NCBI RefSeq assembly: GCF_003058085.1
Contig: NZ_QBUD01000004.1
Span: forward strand, 186,001-250,000
Direction: 5' to 3'
Length of the DNA: 64,000 nt
Source of the DNA: Yoonia sediminilitoris
Lineage (GTDB): Bacteria; Pseudomonadota; Alphaproteobacteria; Rhodobacterales; Rhodobacteraceae
The first letter of the stretch is position 1, and each line of letters begins with the position of its first letter. The position numbers and the translations under genes are program-made. The notes below the pieces were generated by a model that was not told where the DNA came from, did not search any database, and saw nothing but the letters and a program-made list of their open reading frames with translations. Positions 18,520-28,102 of the stretch are shown here, piece after piece.

Positions 18520-18799
18520 GAAGTGTCGTCCAATTCTTTTGCAGGTCCTTCCTGATCGTTAACAGAAACCCCTGTCAAATCAAGCAAGGGTGCAGTTCCG
18601 ACCCCCATCCAAGGCCATAAAAAGTCACGATCAATTGATCTGATCAGGGAGGCAAAAAGGGCCCGATTGCGGTATGGATCTCTAAAGACGCGAGGACAGC
18701 AAAGCTGATTTTCCAGTGTCGCTTGTCAGCGTAGAATGTGGACAAATCCGTCAAACGCACCATTTTTCACCATGATTTGCCATGAAAGGATTAATTCTG

Positions 18800-19285
18800 A
18801 TGAAGTTACCCTTTTACAATCGCCGGTCTTTCCTTGTTGCGGCAGGTGCAAGTGCCGCCGCCATGGGTGTTGCCCCCGCGACACCCGCCTTTGCCCAGAC
18901 GTTCGCACCCACGCAGACGATGCGCGGAGGGAGCAATAATTACCGGCCCAACGCGCCACTGGTCAAAAGCCTTGGCACAGGTTTCATGATGTCGGGCATT
19001 GTGCGCGCTGCGGGCACTGGCGTGCCGCTGGAAGGTGTACGTATCCAGATCTGGGCTGCGACAACGCTTGGTGGTGAACGCGAACCGCGCAACCACGGCA
19101 GCGTGCTGACGCAGGCGGATGGATCATTTGCACTTGAGATGAAACAGATCGTGCCGAATTTCGGCCAACCGCACGCGCATCTGGCTTATGATGACCCGCA
19201 GTTCCAGACAGTGTTCCTGCGTCCAGTCATGCCAAGCGCCAATGACACGGCCCTGCAAGCCGATTTCAACCTCGTGCCAGCTTGA
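18800..19285 (+). CDS. Tat-exported intradiol-dioxygenase-like protein
   Basis: 161 residues from ATG 18800 with GAAAGGA 10 bases upstream. The twin-arginine signal NRRSFLVAAGASAAAMGVAP ends near AFA-QT. The mature part is a beta-sandwich like the intradiol (protocatechuate/catechol) dioxygenase fold: SGIVRAAGTGVPLEGVRIQIWAA, then TQADGSFAL and PHAHLAYDD. The HxH pair resembling the iron-ligand histidines is present, but the Tyr ligands and the usual R..FRTI.PG.Y segment are not clear. It may not be a catecholic dioxygenase. It is 3 bp from a heme-type membrane gene. Confidence 0.75.
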   Translation: MKLPFYNRRSFLVAAGASAAAMGVAPATPAFAQTFAPTQTMRGGSNNYRPNAPLVKSLGTGFMMSGIVRAAGTGVPLEGVRIQIWAATTLGGEREPRNHGSVLTQADGSFALEMKQIVPNFGQPHAHLAYDDPQFQTVFLRPVMPSANDTALQADFNLVPA

Positions 19286-19288
19286 ATA

Positions 19289-19909
19289 TTGTTTAAGGGC
19301 CGCCTGATAAAAGCGGGCGTTTGGGGTGTGGTGGCCAGTCTGATCGTCGTGCCAGTGGCGATTGCAGCCAGCAGCCCCTATCTGCCCAGCCGCAATGCGG
19401 CCTATGTGGTCGCTGGCTTCGCGGGTATTGTATGCTTGGGCCTGTTTCTGCTCCAACCGCTTTTGGGAGCGGGCTATCTGCCGGGTGTGCAGCCTTGGCA
19501 AGCCCGCAAATGGCACCGTTTCCTTGGGACCGGAATCGCCCTGTGCGTTGCACTGCATGTCGGGGGCCTCTATCTTACCAGCCCACCAGACACGATGGAC
19601 GCATTGGTCCTTGCCTCGCCCACGCCATTTTCTGTGTTTGGCGTGACGGCCATGTGGGGCATTATATTGACCCTGATGCTCGTGGCAGGGCGGCGGCGGC
19701 TTGGGTTGCGTTACCCCGCTTGGCACGTGGTGCATAACCTGCTGGCGCTGATTGTCGTCACCTCGACCGTGATCCACGCAGTCCAAATCGACGGTACGAT
19801 GGGCACTGTGTCGAAATGGGTCTTGTGTGTCGCCGTGTTGGCCGCAACCTGCACGGCACTGGTTGATGTGCGCCTGCTTCGGCGCAGGCGTGCGACGAAC
19901 ATCGGTTGA
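19289..19909 (+). CDS. Ferric-reductase-like bis-heme transmembrane protein
   Basis: 206 residues from TTG 19289; no ATG is available, so the start is tentative. About six membrane helices. Helix 3 carries WHRFLGTGIALCVALHV and helix 5 WHVVHNLLALIVVTSTVIHAV, giving His pairs about 13-14 residues apart, as in the FRD/NOX/MsrQ superfamily that carries two b-type hemes across the membrane. No flavin domain follows. It is coupled to the Tat-exported gene just upstream, so the two may form a membrane electron-transfer pair. Confidence 0.75.
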   Translation: MFKGRLIKAGVWGVVASLIVVPVAIAASSPYLPSRNAAYVVAGFAGIVCLGLFLLQPLLGAGYLPGVQPWQARKWHRFLGTGIALCVALHVGGLYLTSPPDTMDALVLASPTPFSVFGVTAMWGIILTLMLVAGRRRLGLRYPAWHVVHNLLALIVVTSTVIHAVQIDGTMGTVSKWVLCVAVLAATCTALVDVRLLRRRRATNIG

Positions 19910-19960
19910 CCCGCCCCTGTGAAAGCATAGGTTCACTCCAAATCATGAAAAAGGTGCACC

Positions 19961-21196
19961 ATGTCCGACCATATTGACCCCGCCAAACTTGACCGTCTTG
20001 CCGAAGTTGCCGTGCGCACAGGGGTCAACCTGCAACCGGGCCAAGACCTTGTGATCACTGCCCCCATGGCCGCACTGCCGCTGGTGCGCCGGATCGCCGT
20101 TCACGCCTACAAGGCAGGTGGCGGGATCGTGACGCCGTTTTTCAATGACGATGCAATCACGTTGGCACGCTACGAGAACGCCCCGGACGAAAGCTTTGAC
20201 CGCGCGCCAAACTGGTTGTTTGAGGGGATGGCGGCAGCCTTCAAAGGGGGTGCCGCCCGCATGGCGATCACCGGGGATGATCCTATGCTGCTGGCCGATC
20301 AGGACCCCGAAAAGGTGGCCCGCCTTAGCAAAGCCACGTCCATTGCTGCCAAACCGGCCATGGACCCTATCGTGGGGTTCGAGGTGAACTGGAACATCGT
20401 CGCCTACCCCGGTGCGGCATGGGCATCGCGGGTTTACCCCGATCTGCCGGTGGAGGAAGCGCAAGGCAAGTTGATGGATGCAATCTATGCCGCATCACGA
20501 CTGGATGGCGATGATCCGGTCGCAAACTGGGCGGAACATACCGCCACGCTGAAAGAGCGGGTGAACTGGCTGAACGATCATAACTTCAGCGCGCTGCATT
20601 ACACTGGCCCCGGAACCGATTTGCATCTGGGGCTTGCGGACGGGCACATCTGGAAAGGGGGTGCATCACCGGCCCTGAACGGCGTTGTCTGCCAGCCGAA
20701 TATTCCCACAGAAGAGGTCTTTACCTGCCCCCATGCCTACAAGGTCGATGGGACTGTGGCCGCAACGAAACCGCTCGCCCATCAGGGCAGCGTGATCGAA
20801 AACATTGCCGTACGGTTCGAGGCCGGACGCATTGTCGAAGCGACCGCCACGAAAGGCGCGGACGTGCTGAACGCACTGCTGAAAACCGACGACGGGGCCA
20901 GCCGGATCGGTGAGGTGGCGCTGGTCCCGCACTCAAGCCCGATCAGCCAGTCCGGCACACTGTTCTTCAACACGTTGTTTGATGAAAACGCGTCATGCCA
21001 CATCGCGCTGGGCCAATGCTATGCCGACACAATCGAGGGTGGGTCAGACCTGTCTCCCGAAGAGATAAAGCAAAAGGGCGGCAACCAGAGCATTATTCAT
21101 GTTGACTGGATGATGGGGTCGGACGCGGTGGATATCGACGGGATCACAAAGACAGGTGAACGGGTGCCCGTAATGCGCAGCGGTGAGTGGGCCTGA
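19961..21196 (+). CDS. M29-family (thermophilic-type) aminopeptidase
   Basis: 411 residues. The two-metal M29 active-site blocks are visible: NIPTEEVFTCPH (first Glu), GEVALVPHSSPI (second Glu), ASCHIALGQCY (His) and IIHVDWMMGSDAVDIDG (His, Asp). These enzymes remove N-terminal amino acids from peptides in the cytoplasm. SD-like AAAAAGGTG precedes the ATG. It is a single gene and convergent with nothing nearby. Confidence 0.93.
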   Translation: MSDHIDPAKLDRLAEVAVRTGVNLQPGQDLVITAPMAALPLVRRIAVHAYKAGGGIVTPFFNDDAITLARYENAPDESFDRAPNWLFEGMAAAFKGGAARMAITGDDPMLLADQDPEKVARLSKATSIAAKPAMDPIVGFEVNWNIVAYPGAAWASRVYPDLPVEEAQGKLMDAIYAASRLDGDDPVANWAEHTATLKERVNWLNDHNFSALHYTGPGTDLHLGLADGHIWKGGASPALNGVVCQPNIPTEEVFTCPHAYKVDGTVAATKPLAHQGSVIENIAVRFEAGRIVEATATKGADVLNALLKTDDGASRIGEVALVPHSSPISQSGTLFFNTLFDENASCHIALGQCYADTIEGGSDLSPEEIKQKGGNQSIIHVDWMMGSDAVDIDGITKTGERVPVMRSGEWA

Positions 21197-21876
21197 CGGC
21201 GACGGAGCCATTGGCCACCCATCACCCTGTGCGTTGTGGCGTGCCCGGCTGTTCCGGCAGCGGGGCAATCAATGTAGGGCACGTCTTGGTCAAACAGGGT
21301 GACCTGCACTGAAAACCTGTCCGTGACTTTCTCTCATTCACACATTGCGGCGGTATCTGCTCGTACAATGAGCGTTTTTTCGCAACGTTGGGTCTGCGTT
21401 CCGGTTATTTTTTTCGCGGTTGCGCGAGCAACGGGCTGCGCGGCCAGGGACAGAATGCGGGTTTCAAACGGTGAAACCTTCACACGATTTGAACGGCAAA
21501 GCCCATTGAACATGTCGAAATCAATAACCCTGTCAAAATCCAATTCACCAGATTTCAGACGAAACGCTGCGGCACCATGGATGGTCAAGTCGTCCAGAGT
21601 TATCCGACAGCGGCCACAAATACCCCCGAAGGACAGTAATTCGAAGTAGTCGTTGAACTTGATCGCGAATGCATCGGCGAAGCACTCCAAGAGCGTAGCA
21701 TTCGCTCAGGCATGGAAGTCACCGCGACGATCCCGAGAGGGAACATGTCTGTGCTTGAATATGTCACAGAGCCTTCTGTCGGACCGTTTCGGCGCGCTAT
21801 CTACGAACGATGAAAGAGTGGAAGACATTCACTATTCAAACGTGTCGGCACATTATCGAATGACATAATCTCCTGA
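21197..21876. other. 680-bp region without a convincing intact gene
   Basis: Between the aminopeptidase stop and the TauE-type gene there is only the PilZ-like fragment (21334-21690) and a short rightward frame (21653-21868) without family features. Base composition is more AT-rich than the flanks. No tRNA, repeat or regulatory box was seen. Confidence 0.5.
21334..21690 (-). pseudogene. Possible remnant of a small PilZ-like protein
   Basis: An open frame of 118 codons with no ATG near its beginning: a TGA lies just upstream, the first usable start is TTG 21690, and there is no ribosome binding site. The middle (CGRCRITLDDLTIHGAAAF followed by FDRVIDFDM) vaguely follows the PilZ pattern of a ligand loop then a beta strand. 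This is weak. It may be a 5'-truncated gene or a chance frame. Confidence 0.25.
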
Positions 21877-22635
21877 TCATCCAAGTTCTGACGCGACTGT
21901 CAGCAACAGTCCCAGACCGCTCAGCACCAGCAGCAGCCACAAGACAACGTGCCTGAATGTCTCTGGCCGTGCGGCTGCGAAATGCCGTGACCCCAGCCAG
22001 ACCCCAAGCGCCAGAACCGGCAGCGACACTGCGATGCGCGCAAAGATGATACTGTCGTAAAACCCCGCAGCCAGCAGGATGCCACCGGCCCAGAAATCCG
22101 CCAGAAACAGATAGGCGATCATGGTCGCACGAATCTTTGCCGGACTGTTGTCGGTGAGGGCCAGAAACAGGGCGAGGACCAGCCCGCTTAGGGCCGTAGC
22201 ACCGTTAATGATACCAACTGACGCTCCAGCTAGCGCATAGGTCCAACCCGAAAATCGACGCGGATGTCTGCGCGACAGCACGAGGTAGCAGCTGGCGCCA
22301 AGAATGAATGCAAGCACCAGAATCCGCAACGCAAGATCGTGCATAAAGGCCAGCGAATAAATCCCGATGGGGGTACTTAAAGCCCCCGTAACCGCCAGGA
22401 TCGCCAGTTTTTTCCAGTCGACATTGCGCAAGATGCCGCGCGCTTGCGCCGCAGACGCTGCCAATTCCAGTGCAATGGACAAAGGTACGATTTCGGCGAT
22501 GGGCAAGCCCGTCGATAACCCGATCATCAGCACCGCTGTGAATCCAAATCCAGAGAATCCACGCACGTAGGAAGCACCAAACAGGACAACCGCAAACCAA
22601 ATTGCCACAGGCAAGGGCAGGTTGAGATAGGCTTG
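21877..22635 (-). CDS. TauE/SafE-family anion exporter
   Basis: 252 residues from ATG 22635 (MQAYLNLPLPVAIW); ATG 22668 is an alternative with no better ribosome binding site. About eight hydrophobic helices are present. The family repeat is visible as YVRGFSGFGFTAVLM and VGIINGATALSGLVLALFLAL. Members export sulfite, sulfoacetate or other small organosulfur anions. The substrate is unknown. It diverges from the ftsH-type gene across a 180-bp region containing an FNR-type box. Confidence 0.85.
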   Translation of the reverse strand, partial: QAYLNLPLPVAIWFAVVLFGASYVRGFSGFGFTAVLMIGLSTGLPIAEIVPLSIALELAASAAQARGILRNVDWKKLAILAVTGALSTPIGIYSLAFMHDLALRILVLAFILGASCYLVLSRRHPRRFSGWTYALAGASVGIINGATALSGLVLALFLALTDNSPAKIRATMIAYLFLADFWAGGILLAAGFYDSIIFARIAVSLPVLALGVWLGSRHFAAARPETFRHVVLWLLLVLSGLGLLLTVASELG

Positions 22636-22738
22636 CATGAATGTACCGTTGGTGCAGGTCACGGGCATCTGTCTGCAACAGACGCAGGCGCGGCGATGAA
22701 GTCTGCGTTTCCTGATACATTCGATTTGCGACGATGAA

Positions 22739-22752
22739 TTGACCTACGTCAA
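22739..22752. promoter_or_regulatory. FNR/FixK-type box upstream of the accessory ftsH
   Basis: TTGACCTACGTCAA has both half-sites intact. Centre 22745.5 would place a -41.5 activated start near 22787, giving a 29-nt leader for the gene at 22816. Confidence 0.65.
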
Positions 22753-22815
22753 AGTGCAGACCTCGCAAATCGCCGACGATCAGCTGACTTTGGGACCCCA
22801 GCGAAAGCTTTTGCG

Positions 22816-24723
22816 ATGCCGCAGGATACTGGACAGACCGATGAACCGGACCCTCCAAATCAGCCTGGCCGGCTGGCTTGGGCGTTGCTTGCCGCGTTTG
22901 CATCCGTGCTGCTTCTGCTCAGTCTGCTAAACGATCCCGAGGTCGCAACACCCATCTTGCCCTATAGCACAGTCAAACAGATGGTGCGTGACGGTGAAAT
23001 CGGGACTGCGGAATTTCGCGATTATGCCATCGTCGTGACCGCAAACCAATCCGACCCAGATGGTGTGACAACATTCCGTGCCGTGGTCCCGCAGCAGGGT
23101 GATCCTGACCTTTTGCCCCTACTCGAAGAACACAACGTCGAGGTCAGCGCACGCGAACCGACGGGTGACTCGCTGCTGGTCTATTTCCTGCCATGGGTGC
23201 TGATCCTTGCCGTCTATCTGTGGCTTCAGCGGCGGATGATGGGCAATGTCGTCGGTGGGCCGGGTGGCACGATGGGCACACTGCTGGGTGGGCGGTTTGG
23301 CAAGCCATCAATCAGCAAGCAGACCGTGACCTTTGCCGATGTCGCCGGTCAAGATCAGGCAAAGCGCGAGGTGTCCGAACTTGTGGATTTCCTGCGCGAG
23401 CCCGATCGGTTCCAGCGTGTCGGTGCCGAGGTTCCGCACGGGGTCTTGCTGGTGGGCCCTCCCGGAACCGGCAAGACGCTTTTGGCAAAGGCACTGGCTG
23501 GCGAAGCAAATGTGCCTTTCTTTTCGACGTCCGGCTCTGAATTCATCGAAATTTTCGTAGGCGTTGGTGCGGGCCGGGTGCGCAAGATGTTCGAAGCCGC
23601 GCGCAAAGCAGCACCTTCCATCATTTTCATCGACGAACTCGACAGTATCGGGCGCACCCGCGGGACCGGGCTGGGCGGCGGCCATGACGAACGGGAACAG
23701 ACGCTGAACCAGATATTGGCAGAGCTTGATGGCTTTGGCGGGCGCGAGGCCGTGGTCGTCTTGGCGGCGACGAACCGGCCCGATGTGCTTGACCCCGCAC
23801 TGCTGCGGCCCGGACGGTTTGACAGGCATGTCACCCTGAACCTGCCCGACAAACCAGCGCGCCGCGCGATCCTTGATATCCATGCCAAGGGCCTGCCGAT
23901 CGAAGACCCTGCCGATCTGGATATGATTGCGGCAGGCACGCCGGGTTTTTCCGGGGCCGATCTGAAAAACCTGCTGAACGAAGCGGCAATCACCGCCGCG
24001 CGCCGTGATGGCCGCCTGATCACCCGCGATGATCTGGGCGAAGCGCGCGACAAGGTGATGATGGGTACCGTGCGGTCGCTGGCGATCCGTCCCGAGGAAA
24101 AGCATCGGCTTGCGGTCCACGAATCCGGGCACACGGCTGCGGCATTCTATACGCCCGGCGCCGACCCAATATACAAGGTCACGATCATCCCGCGCGGGCA
24201 TGCGCTTGGCGGGACCCATATGCTGCCCGAGACCGAACGGCATACCCTTGATGAGGAATACCTGAAAATCCAGCTTGTTACCCTTCTGGCCGGACGTGCC
24301 GCCGAACGGGTGTTCCTGAAAACAGTCAGTTCCGGTGCTGACGATGACATCCACCGGGCCACCGAGATTGCGCGTTCGATGGTAGCGCGTTGGGGGATGA
24401 CCGACGATATCGGCCCCGTTGACCTGCGACAAAGCGAGGATCACCCGTTCCTTGGCCAGTCCATCGCGCAACCGCGCGACCATGCAGACGCCACCGCCGC
24501 ACAGGTGGACGCCGCAGTCATCGCGATACTCAAAACTGCCGAGGACCAAGCCATCAAAGTGCTGACCAATCACAAGGACCGCATTCAGCAACTGGTTGAA
24601 AGGCTAGAGGCCAAGGAAACGCTTGAACTGGCCGAGATTGCGCAATGCCTTGACCCCGACAGCAAAGTGACCTCGATCCAGCGCCCCGCAAAGGGACTGG
24701 ACCACATCCCGCCTGTCAGATGA
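22816..24723 (+). CDS. ftsH: FtsH-family AAA+ membrane metalloprotease (accessory type)
   Basis: 635 residues. TM1 (about 20-40) and TM2 (about 118-136) flank a periplasmic domain. Walker A GPPGTGKT begins at G214. Walker B is [11 protein letters not shown] and the SRH ends in RPGRFDRHV. The zinc site is HESGH (H435, H439) with the distal acidic ligand region [12 protein letters not shown]. It degrades membrane and some cytosolic proteins using ATP. The N-terminus ([15 protein letters not shown]) and sequence differ from housekeeping FtsH, and the flanking context is not hflK/tilS. It is therefore probably a second, stress-linked copy, consistent with the upstream FNR-type box. Confidence 0.93.
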   Translation: MPQDTGQTDEPDPPNQPGRLAWALLAAFASVLLLLSLLNDPEVATPILPYSTVKQMVRDGEIGTAEFRDYAIVVTANQSDPDGVTTFRAVVPQQGDPDLLPLLEEHNVEVSAREPTGDSLLVYFLPWVLILAVYLWLQRRMMGNVVGGPGGTMGTLLGGRFGKPSISKQTVTFADVAGQDQAKREVSELVDFLREPDRFQRVGAEVPHGVLLVGPPGTGKTLLAKALAGEANVPFFSTSGSEFIEIFVGVGAGRVRKMFEAARKAAPSIIFIDELDSIGRTRGTGLGGGHDEREQTLNQILAELDGFGGREAVVVLAATNRPDVLDPALLRPGRFDRHVTLNLPDKPARRAILDIHAKGLPIEDPADLDMIAAGTPGFSGADLKNLLNEAAITAARRDGRLITRDDLGEARDKVMMGTVRSLAIRPEEKHRLAVHESGHTAAAFYTPGADPIYKVTIIPRGHALGGTHMLPETERHTLDEEYLKIQLVTLLAGRAAERVFLKTVSSGADDDIHRATEIARSMVARWGMTDDIGPVDLRQSEDHPFLGQSIAQPRDHADATAAQVDAAVIAILKTAEDQAIKVLTNHKDRIQQLVERLEAKETLELAEIAQCLDPDSKVTSIQRPAKGLDHIPPVR

Positions 24724-24820
24724 ACCGTGCAATCTTGTCGTGGCGGTGGCGCGTTTCCACATGGCGATCTTCGCTTTTTCTTGGTATCTGTCGGGGTGCA
24801 AAGCGAATAGAAAGCCTGAT

Positions 24821-25588
24821 ATGTCACTGACCCTCTTTGATCTGAACAAAAAAACCGCACTGATTACCGGGTCCTCGCAAGGGATAGGTTTTGCCTTGGC
24901 AAAGGGGCTGGCCGAGGCCGGGGCCGCTGTGGTGTTGAATGGGCGTGACGCGGAAAAACTCGGCCAGGCGGCGACCGCTTTGCAGGCGGCGGGTGCTACA
25001 GTGCATCAGTTGGCATTTGACGCCACAGACCACGCCGCCGTTCAGGCAGCGGTGGACGGATTTGAGTCGGACACAGGCCCGATAGACATTCTGGTCAACA
25101 ACGCGGGCATGCAGTTTCGCACCCCGTTGGAAGACTATCCCGCAGATATGTTCGCCAAGCTCATGACCACAAATGTCACCTCTGTTTTCAATGTGGGTCA
25201 GGCGGCGGCGCGGCATATGATCAAGCGTGGCGCAGGCAAGATCATCAATATCGCATCAGTGCAAACGTCGCTGGCCCGGCCCGGCATTGCCCCCTATACG
25301 GCCACCAAGGGCGCGGTTGGCAATCTGACCAAGGGCATGGCGACCGATTGGGCCAAATACGGCCTGCAATGCAACGCCATCGCGCCGGGCTATTTCGACA
25401 CGCCGTTAAACGCCGCTTTGGTCGCTGACCCCGAATTCAGCGCGTGGCTGGAAAAGCGCACGCCCGCAGGACGCTGGGGGCGGGTCGAAGAACTGGTGGG
25501 CGCTTGCGTGTTCCTGAGTTCTGCCGCGTCAGGGTTTGTGAATGGCCAGACGATTTATGTGGATGGCGGCATCACCGCCAGCCTTTAG
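24821..25588 (+). CDS. idnO: SDR family gluconate 5-dehydrogenase
   Basis: 255 residues from ATG 24821. Cofactor loop ITGSSQGIG, NNAG, active-site SVQTSLARPGIAPYTATK and C-terminal GQTIYVDGGITASL. The combination MQFRTPLEDYPADMF and the following idonate dehydrogenase point to gluconate 5-dehydrogenase (IdnO), which reduces 5-ketogluconate to gluconate. It is 4 bp from the next gene, so the pair likely converts L-idonate via 5-ketogluconate to gluconate. Confidence 0.85.
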   Translation: MSLTLFDLNKKTALITGSSQGIGFALAKGLAEAGAAVVLNGRDAEKLGQAATALQAAGATVHQLAFDATDHAAVQAAVDGFESDTGPIDILVNNAGMQFRTPLEDYPADMFAKLMTTNVTSVFNVGQAAARHMIKRGAGKIINIASVQTSLARPGIAPYTATKGAVGNLTKGMATDWAKYGLQCNAIAPGYFDTPLNAALVADPEFSAWLEKRTPAGRWGRVEELVGACVFLSSAASGFVNGQTIYVDGGITASL

Positions 25589-25592
25589 ACCC

Positions 25593-26630
25593 ATGCGCGC
25601 ACTCGTAATCCACGCCCCAAAAGACCTGCGGCTCGAAGAAATTGACATGCCCGGCCCCGGTGCGGGCGAGGTGCTGATCCGGATGGCTGTGGGTGGTATC
25701 TGCGGGTCGGACCTGCATTACTACAACCACGGTGGTTTTGGCGCGATCAGGATCAAAGAGCCGATGATCCTAGGCCATGAAGTGGCGGGCCATGTGGCCG
25801 AACTGGGGGCCGGGGTTGACGGGCTTGCGGTTGGCGATCTTGTCGCTGTGTCCCCGTCGCGGCCCTGCGGCACCTGCCACTATTGCGGGATTGGCTTGCG
25901 CAACCACTGCGAAAACATGCGGTTCTATGGCTCCGCGATGCCGTTTCCCCATATTCAGGGCGCCTTCCGCGAGGTGCTGGTCGCCGACGCCACCCAATGC
26001 GTCAAGGCGGATGGGCTGACCGCAGCAGAGGCGGCAATGGCCGAACCTTTGGCTGTTTGCCTGCACGCGACGCGCCGGGCGGGCGACCTGTTTGGCAAGC
26101 GGGTTCTGATTACCGGATCGGGGCCGATTGGCACGCTGTCTGTGCTCGCCGCCCGCGCCGCAGGTGCAGCACAGGTTGTCGTCACCGACCTGATGGATAG
26201 CGCACTGGATTTCGCGACAGCCGTGGGGGCCGACCGGACCATCAACATGGCCACGGATGCCAGCGATCTGACAGAGTATCAGACGGGCAAAGGCTATTTT
26301 GACGTGCTTTACGAATGTTCAGGGGCCGCACCCGCACTGGCCGCAGGGATTGCGGCGATGCGCCCGCGCGGTGTTGTCATGCAATTGGGATTGGGGGGTG
26401 ATATGACCATCCCGATGCAGTCCCTGACCGCCAAAGAGCTTGATCTGCGCGGATCGTTCCGCTTTCACGAAGAATTCGCCGACGCCGTTGCGCTGATGCG
26501 CAGCGGCAAGATCGACTTGAAACCCTTGATTTCGCATAGTGTTACGTTGGAAGACGCGGAAAAAGGATTTGTCCTGGCCAATGATCGCAGTCAGGCGATG
26601 AAAACACAGATTATCTTTGCGAAAGGCTAA
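25593..26630 (+). CDS. idnD: L-idonate 5-dehydrogenase (zinc MDR family)
   Basis: 345 residues from ATG 25593. Catalytic zinc ligands ICGSDLHYYNHGG and GHEVAGHV; structural zinc motif CGTCHYCGIGLRNHCENM. The Rossmann loop ITGSGPIGTLSV and C-terminal RGSFRFHEEFADAV follow. These place it near L-idonate 5-dehydrogenase. It oxidises L-idonate to 5-ketogluconate, handing on to the SDR gene upstream. No idn permease or kinase is adjacent. A MITE lies 13 bp past its stop. Confidence 0.85.
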   Translation: MRALVIHAPKDLRLEEIDMPGPGAGEVLIRMAVGGICGSDLHYYNHGGFGAIRIKEPMILGHEVAGHVAELGAGVDGLAVGDLVAVSPSRPCGTCHYCGIGLRNHCENMRFYGSAMPFPHIQGAFREVLVADATQCVKADGLTAAEAAMAEPLAVCLHATRRAGDLFGKRVLITGSGPIGTLSVLAARAAGAAQVVVTDLMDSALDFATAVGADRTINMATDASDLTEYQTGKGYFDVLYECSGAAPALAAGIAAMRPRGVVMQLGLGGDMTIPMQSLTAKELDLRGSFRFHEEFADAVALMRSGKIDLKPLISHSVTLEDAEKGFVLANDRSQAMKTQIIFAKG

Positions 26631-26642
26631 GAGCTGGCCCGC

Positions 26643-27181
26643 TAGGGTTAGGGTCCATTCATCCTGCATCATCAGTCTGTCAGATTTTTTCTCCGACAAG
26701 GCACATCTGCGCAGGAATGGTCGCTCACCTTCAAGCAGACTTAACGCTCCCTCTCGGGCATGGCTGCGCAATACCCTGCAGGGCAGCGGATCAGCGGGAG
26801 TTTGCGCAGGAACAACAAGATGTCCGGGGGACCTTTTCAGGCGCGAACGGGCGGAGCCCTGAAGCGTTTCGCCTTTGACCTGAGGCATCAGATAAAAGCG
26901 AAACGCCCACAACATATGAACGTTGCGCGGTGTTTCCCGGAAAGCTGTGGATCAGGTCCAAGGCGAAACGCTGTGGGCAAGCCCGCAGAGTGTTGATTTC
27001 ACATCATCTCAGCGGAGTACGCCGCTTGTCCACAGAATAACCATGCCCGTCGCAGCGCAAGCCGAGGCTCCGCCCGTTCAGGGCTGAAACGATCCTCTGG
27101 ATCGTTTCCAATACGCCCCTTACCCACTGATATTTCGTGAAATCATCGCTGACGGCGCAGGATGAATGGGCCCTGACCCTA
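26643..27181. mobile_element. MITE copy 1 with TA target duplication (539 bp)
   Basis: Terminal inverted repeats of about 30 bp: the left begins GGGTTAGGGTCCATTCATCC, and the right, reverse-complemented, begins GGGTCAGGGCCCATTCATCC. They are flanked by TA on each side (26643-26644 and 27180-27181). The outer arms (26645-26779 and 27052-27179) are near-identical to those of the copy at 43.5 kb. A 272-bp internal segment (26780-27051) is found only here. No transposase is encoded. The TA duplication and short TIRs suggest mobilisation by an IS630/Tc1-mariner-type transposase. Confidence 0.88.
27086..27108. repeat. Perfect 10-bp palindrome inside MITE right arm
   Basis: GAAACGATCC and GGATCGTTTC face each other across TCT. 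The 43.5-kb copy carries the same hairpin with one stem mismatch, so it is a fixed part of the element. It has no T-run, so it is not a terminator. Confidence 0.65.
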
Positions 27182-28033
27182 ATGGGCCATCAATACAGGC
27201 ATTTTTTCCTGCTCCATCATGGAGCGGGTGGTGCCGCCGAAGATGCGTTCGTTCAGACGGCTACGCCCATAGGCCCCCATGACCACCAAGTCGGCGCCGG
27301 TTTCTGCGGCTCTGTCCATGATTGCAGCCGATGTCTTTTTGCCACCGCTCGCATATTCCTGCACCGTCACCCGGCAACCATGATGGCTGAGCCAACTGGC
27401 CAGATCAGCACCGGGGCTTTCACCGTCGGCCCATTTCTTGGGGTCCGGATCAATGCAGGCAACGGTCACTTCTTTGGCAGACCGCAGCAAAGGCAGGGCA
27501 CCGCGCACAGCGCGCGCGGCTGGCAGGCTGCTGTTCCACGCAATCAGCACGTTCTCGGGGGCGAGCGCCTTGGCTTTCTTTTCAGAGTTCAAAATGACAG
27601 GTCCCGGCGCTTCAAAAAGAAGCCCGTAGACGGTGTTTTCAAAGGCGGTCGTTTCTTCGCGCAGACTATTCAGCACCACAGATAAATCCGCAAAAATCGC
27701 GCGGACACCGATTTGTGTATGCAATCCCGTGGGTTCGACACATAAAGTGGCTACCTCACCTGTCAGTCCCTGCTTTTTCAGCAATTCGCGCGTCTGGGTC
27801 TGCTTTTCTGCCATCTTTTCGATCATGGCATTGCGTTTTGTGACCCAGTCATCTGGCATGTAGGGCACCGCATAGGGCGCCGCGCCAACCGAATAAGCAG
27901 GCAAAAGCGGGACAGGCCCGACATGCAAAACGGACAAACGCCCGTTGTTTGCTATTGCCGCATCAATCAGGGGCGCAAGGTCGGCATCCCTGCCGTTAGG
28001 GCCCTGAAGGGCAAGAATGGTTGCATTTTGCAT
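27179..28033 (-). CDS. Tandem universal stress protein (two UspA-like domains)
   Basis: 284 residues, two Usp folds. The C-terminal one keeps the ATP-loop pattern (GAYGRSRLNERIFGGTTRSMM, G-x2-G-x9-G-T). The N-terminal domain is divergent. Usp proteins of this architecture are induced in respiratory or energy stress. Stop codon: its TAG is made from the MITE target TA plus the element's first base; removing the element restores the same TAG. It diverges from cbpA across a symmetric FNR-type box (28089-28102); AAAGAGG is the ribosome binding site. Confidence 0.88.
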   Translation of the reverse strand: MQNATILALQGPNGRDADLAPLIDAAIANNGRLSVLHVGPVPLLPAYSVGAAPYAVPYMPDDWVTKRNAMIEKMAEKQTQTRELLKKQGLTGEVATLCVEPTGLHTQIGVRAIFADLSVVLNSLREETTAFENTVYGLLFEAPGPVILNSEKKAKALAPENVLIAWNSSLPAARAVRGALPLLRSAKEVTVACIDPDPKKWADGESPGADLASWLSHHGCRVTVQEYASGGKKTSAAIMDRAAETGADLVVMGAYGRSRLNERIFGGTTRSMMEQEKMPVLMAH

Positions 28034-28088
28034 GGTGGACCTCTTTGATTAAAACATCGTCACCTTAAGGCCACCAAAGCATTTAACA

Positions 28089-28102
28089 TTGAGATAGGTC
28101 AA
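28089..28102. promoter_or_regulatory. FNR/FixK-type box between usp and cbpA
   Basis: TTGAGATAGGTCAA, both half-sites intact. Its centre (28095.5) would put -41.5 starts near 28137 rightward (19-nt leader to cbpA) and near 28054 leftward (21-nt leader to usp). A single site could therefore serve both directions. Confidence 0.65.

Noticed and set aside
18625-18650. CAATTGATCTGATCAGG as a possible FNR-type box
   Set aside because: Half-site spacing is 3 rather than 4 bases between TTGAT and ATCA, and the right half lacks the final AA.
21653-21868. 71-codon rightward frame in the gene-poor region
   Set aside because: No ribosome binding site, no family features; Ser/Arg-rich composition typical of chance frames.
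23308-24591. 427-codon open frame antisense to the ftsH gene
   Set aside because: GC-rich third positions of the FtsH reading frame explain it; the translated product has no family features.
27086-27108. Palindrome in the MITE taken as a usp or idn terminator
   Set aside because: It is repeated in the other MITE copy and has no T-run, so it belongs to the element.
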